This document shows positions 7,691 through 15,494 of a DNA stretch of 25,009 nt, one piece after another. Position numbers and translations under genes: made by a program. The notes beneath the pieces were generated by a model. That model was not told where the DNA came from. It did no database searches and worked only from the letters and a program-made list of their open reading frames with translations. How positions within the stretch are numbered: position 1 is the first letter of the stretch; each line of letters starts with the position of its first letter. This stretch comes from Kuafuiihalomonas sp964477875 (GTDB taxonomy: Bacteria; Myxococcota; Kuafuiibacteriia; Kuafuiibacteriales; Kuafuiibacteriaceae): contig CAYZFR010000043.1 in assembly GCA_964477875.1 (NCBI GenBank), forward strand, positions 1 to 25,009, written 5' to 3'.

Positions 7691-7702
7691 GACGGTGCGC
7701 AC
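7691..7702 (-). other. relic start codon and signal-peptide N-terminus of the SpoIID-like gene
   Basis: On the minus strand these bases read GTG CGC ACC GTC and continue into CTA at the element border. Joined directly to the sequence beyond the element they would encode MRTVLGLALFLGATPAAA, a textbook signal peptide (GTG read as Met). In the present sequence this frame runs into TGC TGA TGA just inside the element end, so this start can no longer reach the gene. It is read here as the pre-insertion start. Confidence 0.75.
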
Positions 7703-7783
7703 GGACGCAGTCTCGTTCGCGCCGCTGGCGACCGCAAGAAAGCGTCCTTGCATCGGCCCGAGGGGCCGGGAACTCTCGTCACC

Positions 7784-8596
7784 ATGCTCTCGATTGTGCT
7801 GAGCGCCACGCTCTTTGGTCAGCCGATGAAGATCGACCCGACGCTTCCCGAGCGCCTCCGCCCCGTCGTGGAGCGGGCCATCGAAGCCGAGCTCGATCCG
7901 AAGCGCGGCCCCAACAACGCCGCCGTCATTCTCCAAGCGGCGATGGAGGAAGCCAACCAAGGAGACCAGCTGAGCCTTCGCCTCCGGCTGGCTGGCGTCG
8001 AGCTTCGCCGCCTATTCCTGGACAAGAAGCAGGACCCCAAGCCGCTTCGATACCAGCAGGCCCTCACCACCTTCACCCGCCTCGACCTGACCGAGCCCGG
8101 GCTGAAGGAGTGGACGGCCCGAGTGCTCGAGGCGAACCCGGAGGCCAAGAAGGCCTGGGAGGCCGCCCAACCCCTGAAGCTCGCGGTGCTATCGGGCGGA
8201 CTGGCCGGACGCCGGGACGTCATCGCGGCTCGGCTCCTGTCGGCTTTGGAGGGCGCCGGGGCCGAGGTGAAATTCGTCGAACCCGAAGCCGCGGACTATC
8301 GACTCAGCTATTCGGCGAGCAACGCGCCTCGGGATGACGTCGCCGGCGTCACGGGCCGTCTCGAGATCGTCGGTCGAGGCCCAAAGCCCTGGCGTCACAC
8401 CATCAGCCAGACCTCGGTCGGTAGGACCCCCGAGGTCGCCCGCGACGGCGCCATCGAGTGGCTGACGCGGGTCGGCGGCCGCGACATGTTCTTTCACTGG
8501 ACGGCGGGGATGCACATGCCGGCCCTGGTCGAAGGACCGACGCTCGGCTCCGGCCCTCCCCGCCGAGGGCACGGCCACCACGAGCACGGGCGCTGA
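7784..8596 (+). CDS. hypothetical secreted protein with His-rich tail
   Basis: A 270-residue protein I do not recognise. A short signal peptide (MLSIVLSATLFGQ) precedes a helical, Ala/Leu/Arg-rich region (about 15-130) of TPR-like character. A mixed alpha/beta part follows (about 132-245, starting LKLAVLSGGLAGRRDVIAARLL). The C-terminus is histidine-rich (RRGHGHHEHGR) and could bind metal ions, but this is inferred from composition alone. ATG 7784 was chosen over an in-frame ATG at 7748 because it starts the signal peptide. The upstream region to the spoIID-like gene is 243 bp, mostly mobile element. It converges with the HEAT-repeat gene, 26 bp apart. Confidence 0.65.
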   Translation: MLSIVLSATLFGQPMKIDPTLPERLRPVVERAIEAELDPKRGPNNAAVILQAAMEEANQGDQLSLRLRLAGVELRRLFLDKKQDPKPLRYQQALTTFTRLDLTEPGLKEWTARVLEANPEAKKAWEAAQPLKLAVLSGGLAGRRDVIAARLLSALEGAGAEVKFVEPEAADYRLSYSASNAPRDDVAGVTGRLEIVGRGPKPWRHTISQTSVGRTPEVARDGAIEWLTRVGGRDMFFHWTAGMHMPALVEGPTLGSGPPRRGHGHHEHGR

Positions 8597-8622
8597 GGCC
8601 GAGGATGACGGGCGGTGGGGGC

Positions 8623-10278
8623 TCAGGCGCTGTTGCTGTCTCGCTTCAGGTGGACCAGCAGGCGCTTGAGGTCCTCATTCACCCGGACAAAGTCGGCTGA
8701 AGACTTCTCGTCCTCCAGGATCTTCTCGATCCTCTCTACCGCTCGTCCGTCCCCGAAAGACCAGTAGGCGTGGATGGCCGCGTACCGAGCCTTTCGATTC
8801 TCGTCACCCAGCGCCTCCACCAGCGCGTCCATGGTCGACGGCTCCTTCAAGCGCTTCAGCGCCCAGGCTGCCCGCTCTCGAAGGAGGGCATCGTCGTCCT
8901 TCAGCTTCTTGGCCCAGCAATCGGCGTCTTCGCCACAAGTCTTGGAGGCCTCGAGCCGGACGAGGCGCGCCTCCATGTACTTCTTCAGCTCCGGATCCTC
9001 TTCCGACTCCATGATCGCCTTGTAGGCGTCGAGATGCTTGCCCCGGGCCAAGTTCGACGCGTGGTCGGTGGCGGTCTCCTGGGCGCCACGGCGAGAGTCC
9101 TTCTCGGCTATGCAGGCCTCGACCGAGTTTCCGAGCTTGGTGCACTTCGCCACGAAGTCCTTGCGAGTCATCAGGTCGAGCATGTCACCGACCGGCTTTT
9201 CGTCACCGATCATCACCAGAGCCTGCATGATCGGGTCGCGCAAGGACTGGTCGATGGTCCCCATGTGGTCGGCCAGCAGGGGCACGGCCTTGGTGGCCTC
9301 CAGCGCGCCCAGGGGCGGCGCGGCGTAGCCGAGAACGACGGGGTCGTAGCTCTTGGGATCGGCGGCCTCGGCAAAGGCCGACATCAGCGGCTCGACTGCT
9401 CGCGGGTCGCGCAGGTCGCCCAAGACGAAGCCACACTTCGCTTTCACCGCCGACTCCTTGATGCCGCCGGACTTCTCGAAGATCTGGTTCACCGCCTCGT
9501 TCTTCATGGCCATCGTCTTCAGCAGGGCGTCGGCGGTCGCCGGTCCGATCTGGAACAGGGCGAAGGAAGCCTCCCGATAGAAGGACACGCCTTGGTACTC
9601 GATGAACATCATCTGGATCAGGGTGTCGGTGGCGGCGGGGTCACCGATGTCCCCCAGGGCGATGACCGCGTTCTTCCGCATGAACTTGTTGCTGTGCTCG
9701 AGCGCGACTTCGGACAGAGCCTCGACCGCGGAGGGGTCTCCTATGTCGCCCAAGGCGCGGATCGACTTCAGGACGACGTAGTTGTCCCGGCTGCGGTCCA
9801 TGAGCTCCAGCAGCTTCGGGACCGCCTTGGGGTCGCCGAGCTCACCGAGGGCGGAGGCGATGGCCTCGTTGGCCCGGTTCGCCATCTTGTCCTTGGGGTC
9901 GGAGCTGGTGCCGGCTTCGAAGTCGATGGCGTTCACCAGCGCGTCGACCGCCGCCGGATCACCGATCTCGCCCAGGGCCTTGGCGGCTTCCTGGCGGTGG
10001 TTGTCGTCGGGTACGCCCGACCCCTCGACGGCCAGGATGGCCTCCAAGCCCGGGACGGCGGCCTTGGTGCCCTCGTCTCCCACCAGGTCGATGGCGTGCT
10101 CGCAGTACTTCCGCTTGCGATCCGTGTGCTGGAGCTGGAAAGCCTCGGCGCAGGTCTCGGCCTGGGCGTTGAGCATGGCGGCGCAGGTCGCCGCGTCGTC
10201 CTTGCAGTCGTAAACCCCGCTACACCCGACCGTACCCACAGTCAGAATTCCGAGGGTTTTCGCAGTCACGCTCCGCAT
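8623..10278 (-). CDS. HEAT-repeat lipoprotein
   Basis: A 551-residue exported protein. The signal peptide (MRSVTAKTLGILTVGTVGC) ends in a cysteine with an acceptable lipobox (TVGC), so it is probably anchored in the inner or outer membrane. The mature part is an alpha-solenoid of HEAT (PBS-lyase type) repeats. Each carries the signature ALGxIGDPxAVxxL: GEIGDPAAVDALV, GELGDPKAVPKLL, GDIGDPSAVEALS, GDIGDPAATDTLI, GDLRDPRAVEPLM, with further weaker copies towards the C-terminus. Two CxxxxxC-type clusters (YDCKDDAATC, KTCGEDADC) may form disulfides. Such solenoids usually act as protein-binding scaffolds; the partner is unknown. It starts at ATG 10278, divergent from the small Cys-rich gene. Confidence 0.85.
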   Translation of the reverse strand: MRSVTAKTLGILTVGTVGCSGVYDCKDDAATCAAMLNAQAETCAEAFQLQHTDRKRKYCEHAIDLVGDEGTKAAVPGLEAILAVEGSGVPDDNHRQEAAKALGEIGDPAAVDALVNAIDFEAGTSSDPKDKMANRANEAIASALGELGDPKAVPKLLELMDRSRDNYVVLKSIRALGDIGDPSAVEALSEVALEHSNKFMRKNAVIALGDIGDPAATDTLIQMMFIEYQGVSFYREASFALFQIGPATADALLKTMAMKNEAVNQIFEKSGGIKESAVKAKCGFVLGDLRDPRAVEPLMSAFAEAADPKSYDPVVLGYAAPPLGALEATKAVPLLADHMGTIDQSLRDPIMQALVMIGDEKPVGDMLDLMTRKDFVAKCTKLGNSVEACIAEKDSRRGAQETATDHASNLARGKHLDAYKAIMESEEDPELKKYMEARLVRLEASKTCGEDADCWAKKLKDDDALLRERAAWALKRLKEPSTMDALVEALGDENRKARYAAIHAYWSFGDGRAVERIEKILEDEKSSADFVRVNEDLKRLLVHLKRDSNSA

Positions 10279-10391
10279 GGATGCGGGATCTCGCTTCCGC
10301 CCGTGTGAGTCAAGTCGCAGTCCAGGCCCTCTCGCCCTGGCGCAGTGCGTCGCACCATGCTTTCGCTCGACGCCCGTTGTATGCCCGGCCC

Positions 10392-10619
10392 GTGCGCATA
10401 CTCATCGCCGTTATTTTGGCCCTGTTCGCTGGTCACCTCGCCTGTCGCTCTCTCCCATCCCGCTGGGAGACCTACGAGGGCTGCACCGCCGACCAGTGCC
10501 AAAGCTGGTTCGAAGGCTGCGAGGCCGACTGCCTGAAGAAAAAGCGAGGGACGGTCGCCACCTGCCAGTCGCTGTGTGGTCGCAAAATCGAGTCTTGCCG
10601 TCTGGCCTGCGGCGGGTGA
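10392..10619 (+). CDS. small Cys-rich secreted protein with twin CX3C motif
   Basis: A 75-residue protein from GTG 10392, chosen because it starts directly at the signal peptide (MRILIAVILALFAGHLAC). Cys18 may be lipidated, though His at -3 is unusual. The mature part has eight cysteines at 31, 36, 43, 47, 58, 62, 69 and 73, spaced C-x4-C-x6-C-x3-C-x10-C-x3-C-x6-C-x3-C. The central CEADC-x10-CQSLC is a twin CX3C pattern that would suit a disulfide-stapled helical hairpin. An in-frame ATG at 10281 would add 37 residues ahead of the signal peptide and is less likely. Its stop (10617-10619) abuts the gdh ribosome-binding site. No function is assigned. Confidence 0.65.
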   Translation: MRILIAVILALFAGHLACRSLPSRWETYEGCTADQCQSWFEGCEADCLKKKRGTVATCQSLCGRKIESCRLACGG

Positions 10620-10626
10620 AAGGGGG
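10618..10626 (+). promoter_or_regulatory. ribosome-binding site of the glutamate dehydrogenase gene
   Basis: GAAAGGGGG lies just upstream of GTG 10634, with about 7 bases between the purine run and the start. It overlaps the stop codon of the small Cys-rich gene. It is the clearest Shine-Dalgarno-like site in the window and supports GTG 10634 as the start, because no purine-rich site precedes other possible starts in that frame. Confidence 0.6.
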
Positions 10627-10633
10627 CCCTCAA

Positions 10634-11938
10634 GTGAACGAGACCCCGAACACCGAGTCCCTCGGGCAGTACCGCTCCAGCCTGGAGTGGGAATCGAAGT
10701 TTTACCACGATACCGCCCGCATGGTAGAGCGTACGTCGGATTTCATCCACATCGATCCGAACATCAAGAACCGGCTGCTGACGCCGGCCCAGGCGTTGAT
10801 CGTCAGCATCCCGACCCGGATGGAAGACGGCCGAGTGCAGAACTTCATCGGTTACCGAGTTCAGCACAACAACACGCTGGGTCCGTACAAGGGCGGGATC
10901 CGATACCACGAAGAGGTCAATCTCGGTGAGGTCTCGGCCCTCGCCATGTTGATGACTTTCAAATGCGCCGTGGCCGGTATCCCGCTCGGCGGCGCCAAGG
11001 GCGGTGTGCGGGTCGACCCACGGAAGCTGTGTCGTCAAGAGAAGCAGCGCCTCACCCGTCGCTACACGGTGGAGATACTCAATTTCATCGGCCCCGAGAC
11101 CGACATCCCGGCCCCCGACATGGGAACCGATGACCAGACCATGGCCTGGATCATGGATACCTACTCCGAGATGAAGGGCCACGCCGTCCCCTCGGTCGTG
11201 ACCGGAAAGCCGATCTTCATCGGCGGCTCCAAAGGCCGAAAAGAGGCCACCGGCCGCGGCGTGGCTTACTGCACCGCCGCCGCGGCGGACCATCTGGGGA
11301 TCAGCTTGGAGGGAAAGAAGGTCGCCATCCAGGGCTTCGGCAACGTGGGCACCTACGCCGCCCGCAAGCTGGAGCGGATGGGGTGTAAGATCGTCGCCGT
11401 GTCCGACGTCTCGGGAGGCATCTACAACCCCGAGGGCTTCGACGTGAAGCACCTCCTGAAGTACGTGGACATCCGCAAGGTGGTGAAGGACTACCCGCGC
11501 GGCGAAGCGATCACCAACGAGGAGCTGCTCACGCTGGACGTGGACGTGTTGATTCCAGCGGCGCTCGGCGGCGTGATCGACGCCGAGATCGCGAGCAAGC
11601 TCAAGTGCCGGATTCTGGCCGAGGGCGCGAACGGCCCGGTGACCGCCGAGGGCAACGAGGTGCTCCGGCAACGGCAGGACGAGGTCTTCATCGTGCCCGA
11701 CATCCTCGCCAACGCGGGCGGTGTGATCGTGTCCTACTTCGAATGGGTGCAGGGTCTTCAGTCTTTCTTTTGGAGCTCGAAGGAGATCAACCAGCGACTC
11801 TACAAGATTCTGAACGGCGCCTTCCAAGATTGCGTGAGCTTTCAGGCGAAGTTCGAGACCGACATGCGCACCGCCACCCTCGCGCTCGGCATTCACCGCG
11901 TTTCGGAGGCGATGCTGGTTCGCGGCCTCTTCCCGTGA
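10634..11938 (+). CDS. gdhA: glutamate dehydrogenase
   Basis: A 434-residue Glu/Leu/Phe/Val dehydrogenase that interconverts glutamate with 2-oxoglutarate and ammonia. Glutamate-binding Lys86 (GPYKGGIRYH), Lys110 (AMLMTFKCAV) and catalytic Lys122 (IPLGGAKGGV) are all present, as is DIPAPDMGTD. The Rossmann motif is IQGFGNVG. The second strand ends in VSDVSGG; the acidic residue there favours NAD+ over NADP+, by analogy with the family. Length is normal. GTG 10634 is supported by the purine-rich site at 10618-10626. The downstream MoeA-like gene starts inside its stop (GTGA). The upstream partner is the small Cys-rich gene, 14 bases away. Confidence 0.96.
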   Translation: MNETPNTESLGQYRSSLEWESKFYHDTARMVERTSDFIHIDPNIKNRLLTPAQALIVSIPTRMEDGRVQNFIGYRVQHNNTLGPYKGGIRYHEEVNLGEVSALAMLMTFKCAVAGIPLGGAKGGVRVDPRKLCRQEKQRLTRRYTVEILNFIGPETDIPAPDMGTDDQTMAWIMDTYSEMKGHAVPSVVTGKPIFIGGSKGRKEATGRGVAYCTAAAADHLGISLEGKKVAIQGFGNVGTYAARKLERMGCKIVAVSDVSGGIYNPEGFDVKHLLKYVDIRKVVKDYPRGEAITNEELLTLDVDVLIPAALGGVIDAEIASKLKCRILAEGANGPVTAEGNEVLRQRQDEVFIVPDILANAGGVIVSYFEWVQGLQSFFWSSKEINQRLYKILNGAFQDCVSFQAKFETDMRTATLALGIHRVSEAMLVRGLFP

Positions 11939-12993
11939 ACCACGGCGGCGAGCTCGAAGCGGCGCTGGCCCAACTCGAGCCGGCCCCGCTCGCCGTGGAG
12001 CGGATCCCGGTCGGGCGTGCCTTGGGTCGGATCGCGGCCGAAGAGCTGAGGGCCTCGGCGCCCATTCCCGAGGGGCCGGAGGCAGCCCACGAGGGCTTCG
12101 CGCTCGACCCCCGCTCTACGCCGGGCGCCTTCGAGCTGGTTGGTCGACTGGACGTCGGCGAGCACTTCGACGGTCGACTCCCCCGCGGGCACGCCCTCCG
12201 GGTCGGTCTGGAGGCCCCCCTCCCGCCGGGCGCCGAGGCCGTGGTTCCCGAGGCAGCGGCCCGGATCGCGGGCGACCACGTTCACGTGGATGTGACCCTG
12301 GAGGCAGGCGAGGGCGTCCTCGCGCCCGGCACCGATGGCGGCCGCGATGCGCCGCTCACCGAGGCGGGCCAGCCGCTGTTCGCCGCCCGCCTTCACTTGC
12401 TGGAGAAAGCCGGCTTCGACGAGGTGCCGGTCTTCCGCCGACCTCGCATCGCCGTCGGCGGACGTGGCCACCCGAGCCTTCCGGCCCTGGTCGCGCGATG
12501 GATGGACGGGTGCCGCGTCTGGCGAGGCCCCCTCCGCCATGATCTTCAGGGCGAGGACCGTTTCGACGTCGATTTGATGGTCGAGGTCGGGGACGAAACG
12601 CCGGGCTTCGAAGCCTCCAGCGGGGACTTTCCGACCTCCCCCGGGGGCTTCCAGTGGGGGCGGGACCCCGCCGGCCGCCCTTGGCTGCGGCTCCCCTCGG
12701 ATCCCTTCGCCGCCTGGTGCGCTTGGATCCTGGTCGCCCCCTGGATCTTGCCCGGCTTCACCATACGCCAGCGATGGGGCGCGCTCTCCGAGCCCCTGCC
12801 CCGTGAGGAACTCCATCGCTTCTTGCCGGTACGGCTGCTGCCTCGAGGGCTCGGGCCGCCGCTGGTCGAAGTCGTCCCCCGAGAGGGTCGCTTATGGTCC
12901 TGGTTGGCTGCCTGCGACGGCGCGCTCCCGGTCTCCCCCCGAGGACCGGCCCTGGAGGCCGAGTCCATGGTCGAGGTGGCCTGCTTCCGATGA
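11935..12993 (+). CDS. degenerate MoeA-like protein
   Basis: A 352-residue protein whose first ~175 residues follow MoeA (molybdopterin molybdenumtransferase): VERIPVGRALGRIAAEEL at 21-38, LEAPLPPGAEAVVPE at 92-106, LAPGTDGG at 129-136 and HLLEKAGFDEVPVFRRPRIAV at 154-174. The active-site region has decayed. The usual DNSAMDGYA is replaced by EGPEAAHEGFAL, and the STGDEL that starts the MPT-binding domain is replaced by GGRGHPSL. The GGxSxG/D segment of that domain is not visible. Loss of molybdenum insertion activity is inferred. GTG 11935 overlaps the gdh stop, so the two are probably co-translated. It may be a divergent paralogue with a new role or a decaying copy; the long intact frame argues for a role. 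Confidence 0.75.
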   Translation: MNHGGELEAALAQLEPAPLAVERIPVGRALGRIAAEELRASAPIPEGPEAAHEGFALDPRSTPGAFELVGRLDVGEHFDGRLPRGHALRVGLEAPLPPGAEAVVPEAAARIAGDHVHVDVTLEAGEGVLAPGTDGGRDAPLTEAGQPLFAARLHLLEKAGFDEVPVFRRPRIAVGGRGHPSLPALVARWMDGCRVWRGPLRHDLQGEDRFDVDLMVEVGDETPGFEASSGDFPTSPGGFQWGRDPAGRPWLRLPSDPFAAWCAWILVAPWILPGFTIRQRWGALSEPLPREELHRFLPVRLLPRGLGPPLVEVVPREGRLWSWLAACDGALPVSPRGPALEAESMVEVACFR

Positions 12994-13039
12994 AGAAAGC
13001 CGGTTGCCAGGCCCCGCCCAGGCTTCGTATCCCCGCCCC

Positions 13040-13918
13040 ATGCTGACGCTGCTGTTGACCTCGACGCTGCTTGCGCCCGTCGCGCAGGACTCCTTGCCCA
13101 TCGAGATGGGGAAGTCCAGGCGTGTCGGCGGGGACGGCGTGACGGAGGAGGAGGTCCGCCGTTCCAAGGCGGTCCGCGACGCGGCGCCGCTGACCGAGGC
13201 CAATCTGCCGCCCCCAGGCGCCAAGGACCGCGAGCCGAAGCTGAAAAAGCTCGCCATGCAGCAGGCCGACTACAACGACTGGGACGCGGCCTGCCGCCTC
13301 TTCGACGCCTGGCTGGAGGAGCTCGGGGAAGAGAGCTTGGTCGAGACGGAGCGAGGTCCCGAGCAGGCCAGCCGAAGCTTTCTCGAGTGCGCGCGGAAGG
13401 CCCACGCCAAAGGCGCCTCCGACGAGGCGGAGCGGCTCATCGCGAAGAGCGCCGAGCTCCTCCCTCAGCCCACCTCCCGGCACGAAGCCTTGCGCTGGCA
13501 GATCTCGAGGGACCGCATGCACGAGAAGGCGCTGGCCGGGGCCTTCGAAAGCGCGGTCAAGCTGAACGAGCAGCTGCAAGGCATCAGAGAGGACGAGGAC
13601 GAGCGAATTTGGCTGGGTGAGCGCTTGGCCGAGGCGGCGTGGGCCGCCCACGAGGAGGAAGACGAGTTCGAGCGGGACAGAGCGATGGCCCTCCTGGAGC
13701 AGGTCGCTCCCCAAAACACCCAGTACCGCCAACTCCAGGAGCAGCTTCAGATGGGCGACAACGTCCTTCGAAACATCGTCATGTACGGGACGGGAGGCAT
13801 CGCGGTGGTCGTGATCTTCGGGCTCTTGAGCGGCTGGCGCAGCCGGGCTCGGGTCGGCTCCGCTGGTCGCAGCAAGAAGCGGAACAAGTTCATCGACGAG
13901 GAAGACGAGCTCGCCTGA
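13040..13918 (+). CDS. hypothetical TPR-like protein with C-terminal membrane anchor
   Basis: A 292-residue protein. The N-terminal signal peptide (MLTLLLTSTLLAPVAQ) is followed by a charged region and then a helical Ala/Glu/Arg-rich stretch (about 65-235) of TPR-like character (QQADYNDWDAACRLFDAW, AERLIAKSAELLP). A single membrane segment at about 247-265 (IVMYGTGGIAVVVIFGLLSGW) is followed by a basic, then acidic cytosolic tail (KKRNKFIDEEDELA). The topology would place the helical part outside the cytoplasm. It lies 46 bp after the MoeA-like gene and 64 bp before the tandem pseudokinase, so it may share their transcript. I do not recognise a family. Confidence 0.65.
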   Translation: MLTLLLTSTLLAPVAQDSLPIEMGKSRRVGGDGVTEEEVRRSKAVRDAAPLTEANLPPPGAKDREPKLKKLAMQQADYNDWDAACRLFDAWLEELGEESLVETERGPEQASRSFLECARKAHAKGASDEAERLIAKSAELLPQPTSRHEALRWQISRDRMHEKALAGAFESAVKLNEQLQGIREDEDERIWLGERLAEAAWAAHEEEDEFERDRAMALLEQVAPQNTQYRQLQEQLQMGDNVLRNIVMYGTGGIAVVVIFGLLSGWRSRARVGSAGRSKKRNKFIDEEDELA

Positions 13919-13982
13919 AGTCCGACGAGGTCCCACATGCGGAGCTTGCATGCCTCACTAGAAGTTCAGCATCTTCGCGCCG

Positions 13983-15494
13983 GTGGTGAACCTGGGTGAC
14001 TATCGCCTGAGAGCTCGATTCGACCTCGGCGAGCCGGCCCAGTGCTTCGTGGGCTTCGACGCCTCCGGTGACCCGGTCTGGATCCGCCGCGCCGCCGCCC
14101 ACCTGGAGTACGACGAAGCCTTCTTGCGCCGCTTCGTGGAGAGAGCGGAGCTGGCGGTTCAGCTTCGCCTGCCTTGCGTCTCTTCCCTGCGTGACGCGGG
14201 CATCGTCGCGGATCGCCCCTTCACCGTTCACGCTCCCGACTTCGGCGTCGCGCTCCCACGCATGCTTGAGCGTTTTCCCTTGAGCTGCCGGGCTTGGGCC
14301 CGCATGGGGCTCGATCTCCTCGACGGCGTGGAGGCTCTTCACCGAGCCCGACTTCCGTCGGGCTGGCTCCTCCCCGACCGCGTCCTCTGCAGCTTCGACC
14401 ATCGCTTCCTGTGGATGGATCCCACCCTGGGCCCCTTCAGCCTCATTCCCAGCCCCACCGAGATGAGGCGCAGATTCTACGACGAGCCCCACGCAGAGCC
14501 CACCGCCGAGGCGGACCGCGGCGCGCTGCTCCACCTCCTCGAATGGACACGACCGGCCGAGCTGTCGAACCTGAAGCTGGATCCGGCGGGCCTTCGACCA
14601 AGCCTGCTTCGGGTTGCGCAAGACCCAAAACTGGAGCTCGTCACCACGCGGGACCGTTTTCGACGCCTGTACATGCAGCTGCAGTCCAACTTGCGTCATC
14701 CGAAGACGGCCGAGGCTAGCCGCGCCACCGGCGGCGACGGACCCGTGGCCGGAGCTCGGCCCCTCGACTTCGCGCGCTTCGCGGTCGTGACCCCCCGCCT
14801 GCTCCGAGGCTCGACGAGCGACGGATGGATCAAGCTGTGTCGCTCGTCCGGAGAGGCGGATCGGGAGGCGAAGGCACTGAACGCCTGGGCCAACCCGTGG
14901 ACGCTCCAGCTTCGAGCAGTCCACGCCGATGCCCCCACTCCCCACCTCGTCCTGGACGGTCCGGGCGCTCGCAGTCTTTCGGCCTGGCTGGCCGGCGAAC
15001 CGCCCGGTCGGAGCCAGAGCTTGGCCTGGTGCCTGGACGCCGGCCGAGCGCTCGAGGACCTCCACCGGCGAAAGATCATGCTGGGCGCGGTCCACGCGAA
15101 GGGACTGGGCGTCGTGCCGGGCGGCGGCTGCGTTCTCCTCGACACCACCCACCTCGGTCCGGCCAGCCTCGACGCCGTCCGCGACAGCCCTCTCGTCCTC
15201 GCGCCCGAGGTCTACGGCGCCCGGCCCCGCTACGATCTGGCGTCGGAGCGCTTCGCCTTCGGCATGCTCACCTACGAGGTCCTGGCCGGCACCCGCCCCT
15301 TCCGCGGTCTGCAGCCCGACGCGCTGCAGTCGGCTCTTCAGAGCAAGGTCCCTACGCCCTTGCGGCGGCTCGACCCCGACGTCTCTGGCGAGATCTCGGA
15401 TCTCGTCGGCGCCCTCTTGAGCCGCCTCCCCTCCAAGCGTCCCGCCTGGTCCGAAGTGGAGTCCGTCTTCGTTCAGGCCGTCGCCTCGGGCTGA
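13983..15494 (+). CDS. tandem Ser/Thr-kinase-like protein (both domains predicted pseudokinases)
   Basis: A 503-residue protein with two kinase-like halves. In domain 1 (about 7-240) the VAIK lysine is Arg (VWIRR, 33-36), the HRD loop reads LPSG and DFG is DPT (146-148). Domain 2 (about 265-495) keeps a lysine in WIKLCR (Lys284). Its HRD position reads MLGAVH, DFG is DTT (387-389), and the activation-segment end VLAPEVYG and the F-helix/G-loop region (DLASERFAFGMLTYEVLAGTRPF) are well preserved. Phosphotransfer is therefore unlikely in either half; a scaffold or regulatory role is inferred. It starts with GTG GTG at 13983; either codon may be used. No membrane segment. It resembles the many kinase-like proteins of myxobacteria. 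Confidence 0.8.
   Translation: MVNLGDYRLRARFDLGEPAQCFVGFDASGDPVWIRRAAAHLEYDEAFLRRFVERAELAVQLRLPCVSSLRDAGIVADRPFTVHAPDFGVALPRMLERFPLSCRAWARMGLDLLDGVEALHRARLPSGWLLPDRVLCSFDHRFLWMDPTLGPFSLIPSPTEMRRRFYDEPHAEPTAEADRGALLHLLEWTRPAELSNLKLDPAGLRPSLLRVAQDPKLELVTTRDRFRRLYMQLQSNLRHPKTAEASRATGGDGPVAGARPLDFARFAVVTPRLLRGSTSDGWIKLCRSSGEADREAKALNAWANPWTLQLRAVHADAPTPHLVLDGPGARSLSAWLAGEPPGRSQSLAWCLDAGRALEDLHRRKIMLGAVHAKGLGVVPGGGCVLLDTTHLGPASLDAVRDSPLVLAPEVYGARPRYDLASERFAFGMLTYEVLAGTRPFRGLQPDALQSALQSKVPTPLRRLDPDVSGEISDLVGALLSRLPSKRPAWSEVESVFVQAVASG

Noticed and set aside
8770..10308. A 512-codon plus-strand open frame opposite the HEAT-repeat gene
   Set aside because: The HEAT repeats and signal peptide on the minus strand are real; the plus frame only mirrors their periodicity.
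10277..10633. A 119-codon extension upstream of gdh
   Set aside because: It overlaps the small Cys-rich gene in another frame, has no GDH likeness, and GTG 10634 has a good ribosome-binding site.
10472..11896. A 474-codon minus-strand open frame opposite gdh
   Set aside because: Antisense to a clear glutamate dehydrogenase; His/Val-rich composition typical of a shadow frame.
13951..13970. CTAG followed by AGTTCAGCATC upstream of the pseudokinase as a third element copy
   Set aside because: Only a few bases resemble the element end, and there is no inverted partner or second CTAG nearby.
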